Source: Rhodobacterales bacterium
Lineage (GTDB): Bacteria > Pseudomonadota > Alphaproteobacteria > Rhizobiales > Stappiaceae
Length of the DNA: 64,000 nt
Assembly (NCBI GenBank): GCA_008107755.1
Contig: VIRH01000106.1
Span: forward strand, 62,001 to 126,000
Direction of reading: 5' to 3'
The notes under the pieces were generated by a model. It saw only the letters and a list, made by a program, of their open reading frames with translations. It did no database searches and was not told where the DNA came from. The position numbers and the translations under genes are program-made. This document shows, in pieces, positions 7,321-15,944 of the stretch (positions within the stretch are counted from its first letter, which is position 1; each line of letters starts with the position of its first letter).

Positions 7321-8715
7321 TCAGCCCAGCCAGCCGTCCTTCTTGAGGATCTGCCAGGTGTCGTTCAGCGTCTTTTCCGCTGTTTCAATCAGGATATCGG
7401 CTTCCTCGTGGGTGAGGACCAGAGGCGGCGAGATGATCATGCTGTCACGGACAGCGCGCATGACCATGCCGTTGGCAAACGACGCGTCGCGGCAGATGGT
7501 GCCGACCGTTCCGACATTCTTGAAAGGCTTGTGCGGGTTCCTGGCGTCGGGCACCAGTTCCAGTGCGCCGACAAGGCCGGTCATGCGGGCTTCGCCGACC
7601 AGTTCGTGGTTGGCCAGCTTCAGCCAGCGTTCCTGCAGGTAAGGGCCGATGTCCGACTTGACCCGCTCCACGATGCCTTCCCGCTCGATGATCTCCAGGT
7701 TGGCGATCGCGGCGGCCGCACAGGCCGGGTGACCGGAATAGGTGTAGCCGTGGTAGAACTCCTCGCCGGCCAGCATCAGACCCTCGACCACCCGGTCGGA
7801 AACCATCACGCCGCCCATCGGAAGGTAGCCTGACGTCAGTCCCTTGGCGATCGGCATGAGATCCGGCTTCATACCGTAGTGGGAAGAGCCGAACCAGTCG
7901 CCGAGACGGCCGAAGCCGCAGATGACTTCGTCGGAGACGAACAGGATATCCCGTTCATCGAGAATGCGGCGGACCTCCGGCCAGTAAGTCTCGGGCGGAA
8001 TGATCACGCCGCCGGCACCCTGGATGGGCTCGGCAATGAAGGCAGCGACCTTGTCTTCGCCGATCTCGTCGATCGCCTGCTCCAGCTTGCGCGCAACGTG
8101 GACGCCGAAGTCCTCCGGGCTCATCTCGTAGCCTTCGCCGAACCAGTAGGGCTGGTCGATGTGGTGGACGCCGGGCACCGGCAGGTTGCCCTGCTCGTGC
8201 ATGCCCTTCATGCCGCCGAGGCTTGTGCCGGCCACCGTCGAGCCGTGATAGCCGTTCCAGCGACCGATGATCACCTTCTTGTCCGGCTTGCCCATCTTGT
8301 CCCAGTAGGTCCGCACCATGCGGAACACCGTGTCGTTGGCTTCCGATCCGGACGAGCAGTAAAAGACGGTGTTGATGTGATCCGGCGCAAGCCTGGCAAG
8401 CTTTTCGGACAAGGCAATCGCTGGCGGGTGGGACGTCTTGAAGAACGTGTTGTAGTAGGACAGCTCGTTCATCTGCTTGTGAACCGCGTCCGAAATCTCC
8501 TGCCGGCCGTGCCCGACCTGCACGCACCAAAGGCCGGCCATTCCGTCGAGAATCCGGTTGCCGTCCGAATCCGTCAGCCACACGCCGTCAGCACTGGTGA
8601 TGATCCGGGTGCCTTCCTGGTTCAGCGACTTCATGTCGGAAAACGGGTGCCAGTGATGGGCAGCGTCGAGGTCCTGCAGGGCCTTGGTCGGGTAGAGGTT
8701 GGAATGGGCCGTCAT
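7321..8715 (-). CDS. spuC: Class III aminotransferase, SpuC-type (putrescine:pyruvate)
   Basis: A 464-residue PLP enzyme of aminotransferase class III. Seen: the PLP-phosphate segment SSGSEANDTVFRMVRTYWD, the Asp262 pyridine-N contact in LFVSDEVICGFGRLG, and the Schiff-base Lys291 in PIAKGLTSGYLPMGG. The N-terminal HHWHPFSDMK and the length match SpuC-like putrescine/omega-amino aminotransferases, which move the amino group of putrescine or related amines to pyruvate. The placement beside polyamine ligases and PotFGHI supports this. It ends 28 bases after the preceding ligase on the same strand, so they share a transcript. Other omega-amine substrates cannot be ruled out. Confidence 0.85.
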   Translation of the reverse strand: MTAHSNLYPTKALQDLDAAHHWHPFSDMKSLNQEGTRIITSADGVWLTDSDGNRILDGMAGLWCVQVGHGRQEISDAVHKQMNELSYYNTFFKTSHPPAIALSEKLARLAPDHINTVFYCSSGSEANDTVFRMVRTYWDKMGKPDKKVIIGRWNGYHGSTVAGTSLGGMKGMHEQGNLPVPGVHHIDQPYWFGEGYEMSPEDFGVHVARKLEQAIDEIGEDKVAAFIAEPIQGAGGVIIPPETYWPEVRRILDERDILFVSDEVICGFGRLGDWFGSSHYGMKPDLMPIAKGLTSGYLPMGGVMVSDRVVEGLMLAGEEFYHGYTYSGHPACAAAAIANLEIIEREGIVERVKSDIGPYLQERWLKLANHELVGEARMTGLVGALELVPDARNPHKPFKNVGTVGTICRDASFANGMVMRAVRDSMIISPPLVLTHEEADILIETAEKTLNDTWQILKKDGWLG

Positions 8716-8743
8716 GGCATATGCTCCGAAGGGAAAGTAAAGG

Positions 8744-10150
8744 TCAGACGTTGAGCAGGAGATATTCCCGTTCCCACGGACTGATCACGGACATGAAGGT
8801 TTCGAATTCTTCGTATTTGATGGCGCGATAGGTGGCGACGAACTTCTCGCCGAAGATCTCGATCATCTCGTCCGAACGCTCGAACTTGGCCAGCGCTTCG
8901 GGCAGGCCGCGGGGCAGGGACTTCGCCCGCTCCGAACAGTCGTCCGATTTCGGCGAATCCGGCTTGAGTTCGTTGATGATGCCGAGATAGCCACAGGCAA
9001 GGCTGGCGGCGATGGCGAGATACGGGTTGGCATCCGAGCCCGGGATGCGGTTCTCCAGACGCCGCGCTTGCGGGTTGGAATAGGGAACGCGCAGACCGAC
9101 CGTCCGGTTGTCGTAGCCCCAGTAGACATTCACCGGCGAGGTCGAGGTCTTGGCAAAGCGGCGGTAGGAGTTCACGAAGGGCGCCATGATGCAGGTGACC
9201 TTCGGCAGATGCTTCTGTTGGCCCGCGATGAACGACAGGAACGCGGGCGTTTCCTCGCCATTCGGGCCGGAAAAGATATTGTTGCCGGTTTCCTTGTCGA
9301 TGACCGACTGGTGAATGTGCATGGCCGAGCCGGGCTGGTTCGACATCGGCTTGGACATGAAGGTCGCATACATCTCGTGGCGAAGCGCGGCCTCGCGGAT
9401 GGTGCGCTTGAAGAGGAATACCTGATCGGCCAGCGCCAGAGGATTGCCGTGGCGCAGGTTGATTTCCATCTGCGCCGCGCCTTCCTCGTGGATCAGCGTG
9501 TCGATTTCCAGCCCCTGGTTCTCCGACAGGTCGTAAATGTCGTCGATCAGGTCATCGAATTCGTTGAGCGCCGAGATGGAGTAGGACTGTCGTCCGACTT
9601 CCGGCCGACCTGACCGCCCGCGCGGGGGCTCCAGCGGATAGTCGGGGTCGGTGTTCGGGCGCACCAGGTAAAACTCGATTTCCGGTGCCACCACCGGCTC
9701 CCAGCCCTTGTCCTCGTAAAGCTTCAAGATGCGTTTCAGCACGTTGCGCGGAGCGGTCTCCACCGGCGAGCCGTCGCGGGTATAGGCGTCATGAATCAGC
9801 TGGGCGGTCGGGTCGCTTTCCCAGGGAACAGTGGTCAGGGTCGAGTAATCGGCCTTGAAGTAGAGATCGCCGTCGATCGGATTGTGCTGGAAGCGCTCGT
9901 CGTCTTCCGGGTAATCGCCGGAAATCGTCTGAGCGAAAATGGAGGCGGGCATGGTCATGACCGGACCGGAAAAGAACTTGCCGGTCGGCATCATTTTGCC
10001 GCGCGCGACACCGGCGATATCGGGCACGATGCACTCGATGTCCTGAATGTTGCGGGCATTGAGCCAATCCTTGGCGGCATCGACATCCGGAACGCCGCGC
10101 AGACTGTCCACGGGGTTTACGGTTTCGCTTTCGGGAGTGTCGGCAGTCAC
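8744..10150 (-). CDS. Glutamine-synthetase-family ligase, gamma-glutamylpolyamine synthetase-like (1)
   Basis: A 468-residue type I glutamine synthetase fold enzyme without the adenylylation tyrosine loop of true GlnA. Seen: the N-terminal beta-grasp segment ECIVPDIAGVARGKMMPTGKFF, the ammonia/metal-site helix EEGAAQMEINLRHGNPL, the GSAMHIHQS metal histidines, NSYRRFAKTS and the nucleotide segment PGSDANPYLAIAASLACG. These are the features of PuuA/SpuB-type enzymes, which glutamylate putrescine or other amines with ATP. A GntR gene lies directly upstream, with a perfect GTGATCAC palindrome in this gene's promoter. Substrate specificity is inferred from context. Confidence 0.86.
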   Translation of the reverse strand: MTADTPESETVNPVDSLRGVPDVDAAKDWLNARNIQDIECIVPDIAGVARGKMMPTGKFFSGPVMTMPASIFAQTISGDYPEDDERFQHNPIDGDLYFKADYSTLTTVPWESDPTAQLIHDAYTRDGSPVETAPRNVLKRILKLYEDKGWEPVVAPEIEFYLVRPNTDPDYPLEPPRGRSGRPEVGRQSYSISALNEFDDLIDDIYDLSENQGLEIDTLIHEEGAAQMEINLRHGNPLALADQVFLFKRTIREAALRHEMYATFMSKPMSNQPGSAMHIHQSVIDKETGNNIFSGPNGEETPAFLSFIAGQQKHLPKVTCIMAPFVNSYRRFAKTSTSPVNVYWGYDNRTVGLRVPYSNPQARRLENRIPGSDANPYLAIAASLACGYLGIINELKPDSPKSDDCSERAKSLPRGLPEALAKFERSDEMIEIFGEKFVATYRAIKYEEFETFMSVISPWEREYLLLNV

Positions 10151-10248
10151 GGGATGCTCCGGTTGCTTGCGGCCGGCTGTCGGCCCTGGGTTTTCAGCCC
10201 GGTGACGGGAAGCGCTCTGGAAAGGCGCAGAACCCGAACGGGTGTCGA

Positions 10249-10262
10249 TTTGTGATCACAAA
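10249..10262. promoter_or_regulatory. Palindromic operator TTTGTGATCACAAA (candidate GntR site 1)
   Basis: A perfect 14-base palindrome about 100 bases before the start of the first ligase gene. Its core GTGATCAC recurs at 11067-11074 before the second ligase. The GntR/FCD regulator gene lies between the two copies, so they are probable binding sites for it. Confidence 0.6.
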
Positions 10263-10296
10263 ATGGCATGGCTGGGAATATGGATCAACCGCACTC

Positions 10297-11001
10297 TCAT
10301 GCGGACAGGATTTCTTTTCCGAGCAATCCCATGCCCTCCGCGATGTCGGCATGGATCGCGGCGCGTAAGGCAGTGGCGTCCTGCAGTTCGACCGCGCGGA
10401 TTGCCTCCTTGTGACGATCTTCCAGGATGGCGGTTCCGACACGGCCGTAGACCGTACGCATGAAAGGGGCGAACTGCAGCCAGAGACTTTCGATCAGCGG
10501 CAGCAACACGCGGGAAGCCGAGGCCCGGTAGATGAGAAAATGGAAGGCATGGTTAAGCCGCATGTAGGCTTCGGCATCGCCGGTGATGATGCACCGGTCG
10601 ATCTCGTCGTCAATGGCCTCCAGCTCCCGTGCATGCGCAGGGGAAAGATGGGCAAGCGCGAATTCGGCGAGCTCAGGTTCCAGCAAAAGCCTTGCCTTCA
10701 GGACCTCTTCGAAGCGGTCCGGCGTCATGTCCGGGACCTGCACCCGGCCGTTCGGCTTGACCTCCAGCGCGTTTTCCGCCGCTAGCCGCTGCAGGACCTC
10801 GCGTACGGGCATGGGGCTCACCCCGAGTTCGGCCGCAAGGCCGCGGATCGTCACAGACTTCCCCGGTACGAATCGGCCGGTCTGCAGACCGGCGCGCACC
10901 GCCGCGTCCACCTTGTCGCGGGTCGCGCCGCGGGAGGTGGCAGGGAGCTCGCCGGCGGTTGACGCCGGTGCCGATTTCAGGGCGGAACGCAGGACGGTCA
11001 A
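10297..11001 (-). CDS. GntR-family regulator (FCD subfamily)
   Basis: 234 residues. The N-terminal winged helix (GKSVTIRGLAAELGVSPMPV with VREVLQRLAAENALEVKPNG) is followed by an all-helical FCD effector domain in which Asp/His residues (RLNHAFHFLIYRAS, EDRHKEAIRAVE) form the usual metal/ligand site. The start is a TTG at 10999-11001 with AGGA eight bases upstream; no in-frame ATG fits. It sits between two polyamine ligase operons and diverges from one. It most likely represses both through the GTGATCAC palindromes, with a polyamine or glutamylated intermediate as the signal (inference). Confidence 0.88.
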   Translation of the reverse strand: MTVLRSALKSAPASTAGELPATSRGATRDKVDAAVRAGLQTGRFVPGKSVTIRGLAAELGVSPMPVREVLQRLAAENALEVKPNGRVQVPDMTPDRFEEVLKARLLLEPELAEFALAHLSPAHARELEAIDDEIDRCIITGDAEAYMRLNHAFHFLIYRASASRVLLPLIESLWLQFAPFMRTVYGRVGTAILEDRHKEAIRAVELQDATALRAAIHADIAEGMGLLGKEILSA

Positions 11002-11047
11002 GGTGTCATTCCTGTTGTGCGCTTCGGGCCGGCCTCGACGATCCGGC

Positions 11048-11076
11048 TTGACAGTCTTTCCCGAAAGTGATCACAT
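11048..11076 (+). promoter_or_regulatory. Promoter of the second ligase gene with overlapping GTGATCAC operator
   Basis: TTGACA at 11048-11053 and a weak -10 TCACAT at 11071-11076 are separated by 17 bases. The palindrome core GTGATCAC (11067-11074) covers the -10, where a bound GntR protein would block polymerase. The same core lies at 10252-10259. Confidence 0.5.
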
Positions 11077-11134
11077 TTTTTAAAACGAAGCAAATGAAAG
11101 CTCGCGCGGCGCGCAGGGGAATGATGGTTTCCAT

Positions 11135-12523
11135 ATGAATGAACTTCCGCATCAGATCCTCGAACATCCGGCCGAGCCCGGATGGAAGACGGATTTCGAC
11201 GCCTTCATGGCCGAACACCCGGATCTCGACACGCTGGAAGTCATCCTTCCAGACACCAACGGCGTCCTCAGGGGCAAGTGGTTGCCCGGCTCGGCCCTGC
11301 CGAAGGTCTTCAAGGGTGGGGTCGCCTTTCCGTATTCGCTCTTCGGTCTCGACGTCTGGGGGCGCGAGGTCGAGGCGACCGGCATGCATCTGGAGACGGG
11401 CGACAAGGACGGCGTCTGCTGGCCGATCCCCGAGACGCTGAAGCTGGTGCCCTGGACCGACCGCAAGACGGCACAGGTTCTCCTGTCGATGTATGACCGC
11501 GACGGCGAACCGTTTCTCGCAGATCCGCGCCACGTGCTGGAGAACATGGTCAGGCGCCTGAAGGACGAGTTCAATGTAACCGCGACCTGTGCCTTCGAGC
11601 TGGAGTTCTATCTGTTCGAGGAAAGCGACGGCGACTGGACGGAATCGCCCAAGCCGCTCTTTTCCACCCATCTCGGCCCGGCGCGCCAGAACATGTACGC
11701 CCTGTCCGATCTGGAGGCGCTGCTTCCCGTGGTCGACGACCTGCGCACGGCCTGCGAGGCACAGGGCATACCGGCGGACGCGGCCGTTTCCGAAGCCGCT
11801 CCCGGCCAGTTCGAACTCAACCTCCATCACCGCAACAATCCTCTGCTGGCGGCCGACGATGTGGTGCTGCTGCGCCGCCTCGTGGCGGGGGTTGCCCGGA
11901 ACCATCAGCTGAAGGCATCCTTCATGGCCAAGCCCTTCGTCGAATGGCCTGGCAACGGCATGCATGTCCACGTTTCGATGGAAGACGAGAAGGGCAATCT
12001 CTTTGCCGATCCCGAAACCGGCGGCGCGCGACTGGGATATGCGATCAACGGCTTGCTGAAGACCATGCCGGAATCGCAGCTGCTTTACATTTCGACCTTC
12101 AACGGCTTCCGCCGCATGCAGCCCGGCTCCTACGCGCCGGCCTCCATCTGCTGGGGCTTCGACAACCGCTCGGTCGCCCTGCGCGTTCCCGCGTCTCCGC
12201 CGGAAGCGGCCCGCGTCGAGCACCGGATCGCGGGCGCCGATGCCAATCCCTATCTGGTGCTGACGGGGATTCTGGCTGGCATGATGGAAGGCTTGCGCCA
12301 GAAGAAGGATCCTCCGGCGCCTGTGACGGGGAATGCCTATGAAAAGCGCAAGAAGCGCCTCACGCCCTGGATGGACGAGGCCATCGACGCCTTCGAGGCC
12401 TCCAAACTGATGAAACAGGCGGTGGGCAAGGAGATGCACAAGGTCCTGACCGAGATCAAGCGAGAGGAACTGAACGAGTTCGGACGGGAGATCTCCTCCC
12501 TCGAACGGCAGACATATCTTTGA
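11135..12523 (+). CDS. Glutamine-synthetase-family ligase, gamma-glutamylpolyamine synthetase-like (2)
   Basis: A 462-residue paralogue of the enzyme at 8744-10150, clearly diverged from it. Seen: LEVILPDTNGVLRGKWLPGS at the N-terminus, the catalytic helix SEAAPGQFELNLHHRNNPLL, the metal segment GNGMHVHVSM, and the C-terminal IAGADANPYLVLTGILAGM. The GS core is intact, so it should be an active ATP-dependent glutamyl ligase. The two copies may act on different amines. It is transcribed towards PotFGHI, 152 bases upstream of potF, which probably has its own promoter. The start at 11135 (MNELPHQILEHP) lacks a strong ribosome binding site. Confidence 0.85.
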   Translation: MNELPHQILEHPAEPGWKTDFDAFMAEHPDLDTLEVILPDTNGVLRGKWLPGSALPKVFKGGVAFPYSLFGLDVWGREVEATGMHLETGDKDGVCWPIPETLKLVPWTDRKTAQVLLSMYDRDGEPFLADPRHVLENMVRRLKDEFNVTATCAFELEFYLFEESDGDWTESPKPLFSTHLGPARQNMYALSDLEALLPVVDDLRTACEAQGIPADAAVSEAAPGQFELNLHHRNNPLLAADDVVLLRRLVAGVARNHQLKASFMAKPFVEWPGNGMHVHVSMEDEKGNLFADPETGGARLGYAINGLLKTMPESQLLYISTFNGFRRMQPGSYAPASICWGFDNRSVALRVPASPPEAARVEHRIAGADANPYLVLTGILAGMMEGLRQKKDPPAPVTGNAYEKRKKRLTPWMDEAIDAFEASKLMKQAVGKEMHKVLTEIKREELNEFGREISSLERQTYL

Positions 12524-12675
12524 GGCAGTTCCTGCCCAAAATCGTCGCTGGACAAAATCCGGCACGATAGCCAATCTGCGGATCAGACAAGACGCGAAAC
12601 AGCGCAAGTGTCCGTTTGTAATTCAGGCACAAGGCCTTAGCGGGCCGCTGACAAACCTCTGAGGGGAGTTTTGAA

Positions 12676-13770
12676 ATGAAGTTGAAGAGCCTGCTGACCG
12701 GAGTAGCCGTGCTGACAGTGATGAGCGGCGCAGCCTTCGCCCAGGATCGGACTGTCAATGTCTACAACTGGTCGGACTACATCGACGAATCCATTCTTGA
12801 GGACTTTACCAAGGAAACCGGGATCAAGGTCGTCTACGACGTCTTCGACAGCAACGAGGTTCTGGAGACCAAACTTCTGGCAGGCGGCACCGGCTACGAC
12901 ATCGTCGTTCCCACAGGGACGTTCCTGTCCCGCCAGATCCAGGCTGGCGTCTTCTCCGAGCTCGACAAATCCAAGCTTTCGAACCTTGACAACATGTGGA
13001 AGCAGATCGAGGAGCGTGTTCAAAAATACGATCCGGGCAACAAATATTCCATCAACTACATGTGGGGCACTACCGGCATCGGCTACAATGTCGACAAGGT
13101 GAAGGAAGTTCTTGGCGAGGATGCGCCGGTCGACAGCTTCGACCTGATCTTCAAGCCCGAGAACATGGAAAAGTTGAAGGAGTGCGGCGTATTCGTGCTG
13201 GATGCTCCGACAGAAACCTTCCCGGCGGCGCTCAACTATCTCGGCATGGACCCGGACAGCAAGGACCCCGAGGAACTTGAGAAAGCCGCGGAGCTTTGGA
13301 AGTCGGTGCGGCCCTATATCCAGAAGTTCCATTCCTCCGAATACATCAATGCCCTGGCAAATGGCGACATCTGTGTCGCGCTCGGCTGGTCCGGCGATGT
13401 GCTGCAGGCACGCGACCGCGCAGCGGAGGCCGACAACGGCGTGACCGTGGAATACTCCATTCCCAAGGAAGGCGCGCTGATGTGGTTCGACCAGATGGCG
13501 ATCCCGGCCGATGCCCAGCACAAGGACGAGGCGCATGAGTTCCTGAACTACATCATGCGTCCGGAAGTCATGGCAAAGGCCTCCAACTATGTCTATTACG
13601 CCAATGGCAACAAGGCGTCGCAGGAGTTCCTGAACGACGACGTGATCGGCGACCCGGCGATCTACCCTTCCAAGGAAACGGTCGAGAACCTCTACACCGT
13701 CACGGCCTATCCGCCCAAGGTGAACCGGGTGGTGACGCGCTTCTGGACCTCGGTCAAGAGCGGTCAGTAA
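12676..13770 (+). CDS. potF: Polyamine ABC transporter, periplasmic binding protein PotF/SpuD-like
   Basis: A 364-residue exported protein with a Sec signal peptide (MKLKSLLTGVAVLTVMSGAA, cleavage near AFAQ-DR) and a class D binding-protein fold. The start of the mature protein, VNVYNWSDYIDESILEDFTK, is the PotD/PotF signature whose Trp-Ser-Asp-Tyr residues contact the diamine, and LGWSGDVLQARD and YWNAMGLMWFDQMAIP-type segments line the cleft. GAGGGGAG precedes the ATG. A terminator-like hairpin separates it from potG, so it should be made in excess of the membrane parts. Putrescine or spermidine is the expected ligand. Confidence 0.93.
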   Translation: MKLKSLLTGVAVLTVMSGAAFAQDRTVNVYNWSDYIDESILEDFTKETGIKVVYDVFDSNEVLETKLLAGGTGYDIVVPTGTFLSRQIQAGVFSELDKSKLSNLDNMWKQIEERVQKYDPGNKYSINYMWGTTGIGYNVDKVKEVLGEDAPVDSFDLIFKPENMEKLKECGVFVLDAPTETFPAALNYLGMDPDSKDPEELEKAAELWKSVRPYIQKFHSSEYINALANGDICVALGWSGDVLQARDRAAEADNGVTVEYSIPKEGALMWFDQMAIPADAQHKDEAHEFLNYIMRPEVMAKASNYVYYANGNKASQEFLNDDVIGDPAIYPSKETVENLYTVTAYPPKVNRVVTRFWTSVKSGQ

Positions 13771-13780
13771 TCAACCCCAG

Positions 13781-13817
13781 CCGCCGGGACCCCTTGGACC
13801 CGGCGGTTCTTGTTTTT
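13781..13817 (+). terminator. Rho-independent terminator/attenuator between potF and potG
   Basis: An 8-base GC stem (CCGCCGGG/CCCGGCGG) with a 10-base loop is followed directly by TTCTTGTTTTT. It lies 11 bases after the potF stop and before potG on the same strand. Partial termination here would raise the binding protein above the permease genes. Confidence 0.75.
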
Positions 13818-13845
13818 GAACATATTCATTGGGCTGGGGAGCATT

Positions 13846-15003
13846 TTGGCGAAAAAATCTGTAGGGCCCGTGCGCCGGGAATTCACCCCGTGGGAAGACC
13901 CTGATCATCCGCCATTTATCGAGTTCAGGAACGTCACCAAGAAATTCGGCGACTTCACTGCGGTCAACAATCTCTCCCTGAAGATCTACGAGAAGGAATT
14001 CTTCGCCCTTCTCGGAGGCTCGGGGTGCGGCAAGACCACCTTGATGCGGATGCTCGCCGGCTTCGAGACGCCAACGTCGGGACAGATCTTTCTCGACGGC
14101 CAGGACCTCGCAGGCATTCCGCCGTACCGGCGACCTTCCAACATGATGTTTCAGTCCTATGCGCTGTTCCCGCATATGAGCGTGGAAAAGAACATCGCCT
14201 TCGGCCTGAAGCAGGACAAGATGCCCGCGTCGGAAATCAACGCACGGGTGGCGGAGATGCTGCAGCTGACCAAGCTGGAGCAATTTGCCAAGCGCAAGCC
14301 CCACCAGCTGTCCGGCGGGCAGCGCCAGCGCGTTGCCCTTGCCCGTTCGCTGGCAAAACGGCCGAAGGTGCTGCTGCTTGATGAACCGCTCGGGGCGCTC
14401 GACCGCAAGCTGCGCGAGGAAACCCAGTTCGAACTGATGAACCTTCAGGAAGAGCTCGAGATGACCTTCCTGATCGTCACCCACGACCAGGAAGAGGCCA
14501 TGACCGTCGCCGATCGCATCGCGGTGATGGACAAGGGGCAACTGGTTCAGGTGGCGACCCCGGCGGAGATCTATGAGGAGCCCAATTCGACGTTCGTGGC
14601 CGATTTCATCGGTGACGTGAACCTGATCGAGGCGACCGTCTCGGACAAGAGCGACGCCGGGACGAAGCTGACATCGGTGGAAGACGGTTTCGCCATCGAC
14701 AGCGATCAGGTGACGACGGCGAATGTCGGGGACAAGGTCTGGTACGCGATCCGGCCCGAAAAGGTCCGTATTGCCCATGGGCGTGCGGAGAGCGGTCAGC
14801 CGAACCAGATCAATGGTCTCGTCTGGGACATCGCCTATCTCGGCGACGTCTCGATCATTCATGCGAAGGTGGGCGCCGACAACGAGGATATCCTGCGCGC
14901 GACCATCGCCAATGTCTCACGCATCGTCGACAACCCGATCACCTGGGACGAGGACGTCGTGCTGTCCTTCGACCGGGATGCGGGCGTCATTCTGACCAGC
15001 TAG
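13846..15003 (+). CDS. potG: Polyamine ABC transporter ATP-binding protein PotG
   Basis: About 385 residues. ABC ATPase motifs are all present: Walker A LGGSGCGKTT, Q-loop FQSYALFPHM, signature LSGGQRQRVALARSLAKRPK, Walker B VLLLDEPLGALD and the H-loop VTHDQEEA. A C-terminal TOBE-type domain (IRPEKVRIAHG, ILRATIANVSR) is typical of the PotA/PotG group. The start is a TTG at 13846 with GGGGAG just upstream; a longer frame from TTG 13810 would begin inside the terminator. It is followed by potH after 11 bases. Energises polyamine import. Confidence 0.92.
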   Translation: MAKKSVGPVRREFTPWEDPDHPPFIEFRNVTKKFGDFTAVNNLSLKIYEKEFFALLGGSGCGKTTLMRMLAGFETPTSGQIFLDGQDLAGIPPYRRPSNMMFQSYALFPHMSVEKNIAFGLKQDKMPASEINARVAEMLQLTKLEQFAKRKPHQLSGGQRQRVALARSLAKRPKVLLLDEPLGALDRKLREETQFELMNLQEELEMTFLIVTHDQEEAMTVADRIAVMDKGQLVQVATPAEIYEEPNSTFVADFIGDVNLIEATVSDKSDAGTKLTSVEDGFAIDSDQVTTANVGDKVWYAIRPEKVRIAHGRAESGQPNQINGLVWDIAYLGDVSIIHAKVGADNEDILRATIANVSRIVDNPITWDEDVVLSFDRDAGVILTS

Positions 15004-15014
15004 GGGGACGCTGC

Positions 15015-15944
15015 ATGGACCAGGAACAGAACACGGCTCCGACGAGACGAACGCTTGGCGGGTGGCTCCTGATCGCGGTGCCTTACCTCTGGCTGCTGAT
15101 CTTGTTTCTCGCGCCTTTCCTGATCGTCTTGAAGATCTCGCTGTCCGAGGTCGCTGTCGCCATACCGCCCTACCTGCCGACCTTCGATCTCGCCGAAGGC
15201 TGGGCAGGGTTCACGGAGAGCCTCTCGCAGCTTTCCTTCGAGAACTATATCTGGCTGACGGAAGATGATCTCTACTGGAAGTCCTACCTCTCGTCAGTGG
15301 TCATCGCAGGCATCTCGACGATCCTGACGTTGCTGCTCGGATATCCGATCGCCTATGGCATGGCGCGGAGCCCGCAGGCATGGCGACCGACGCTGCTGAT
15401 GCTTGTCATCCTGCCCTTCTGGACCAGCTTCCTGATCCGCGTCTACGCCTGGATCGGCATCCTGAAGAACGAAGGTCTCCTCAACCAGCTGCTCCTGTTT
15501 CTCGGCGTCATTGACGAACCGCTGGTCATTCTCAACACCAATATCGCGGTCTATATCGGCATCGTCTATTCCTACCTGCCGTTTCTCGTCCTGCCGCTTT
15601 ACGCCAGCCTCGAGCGGCTTGACGGCAGCCTGCTGGAAGCCGCAGAGGATCTCGGGTGTCCACCCTGGAAGGCCTTCTGGAATGTCACTCTGCCGCTGTC
15701 TCTGCCCGGCGTCATCGCCGGCTGCTTCCTGGTCTTCATTCCCGCCGTCGGCGAGTTCGTGATCCCGGATCTTCTCGGCGGATCGAATACGCTGATGATC
15801 GGCAAGACGCTCTGGGTGGAGTTCTTCAACAATCGTGACTGGCCGGTTTCTTCGGCGGTGGCGGTGATCCTGCTGCTCATCCTGGTGATCCCGATCGTGC
15901 TCTTCCAGAACCAGCAACAGAAAATGTCGGAGAAGAACGGATGA
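15015..15944 (+). CDS. potH: Polyamine ABC transporter permease PotH
   Basis: A 309-residue membrane protein with six predicted helices and the inner-membrane-component EAA loop near residue 214 (LLEAAEDLGCPPWKAFWNVT as the coupling helix). The first helix is WLLIAVPYLWLLILFLAPF, followed by a periplasmic loop that is long, as usual for PotH/PotB. GGGGGA precedes the ATG, and its stop overlaps the start of potI by four bases (ATGA). It pairs with PotI to form the membrane channel. Confidence 0.93.
   Translation: MDQEQNTAPTRRTLGGWLLIAVPYLWLLILFLAPFLIVLKISLSEVAVAIPPYLPTFDLAEGWAGFTESLSQLSFENYIWLTEDDLYWKSYLSSVVIAGISTILTLLLGYPIAYGMARSPQAWRPTLLMLVILPFWTSFLIRVYAWIGILKNEGLLNQLLLFLGVIDEPLVILNTNIAVYIGIVYSYLPFLVLPLYASLERLDGSLLEAAEDLGCPPWKAFWNVTLPLSLPGVIAGCFLVFIPAVGEFVIPDLLGGSNTLMIGKTLWVEFFNNRDWPVSSAVAVILLLILVIPIVLFQNQQQKMSEKNG

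Noticed and set aside
11006-12607. 533-codon minus-strand open frame over the second ligase
   Set aside because: Antisense to an intact glutamine-synthetase-family gene; composition is typical of antisense frames in GC-rich DNA (His/Arg/Gly rich), no domain.
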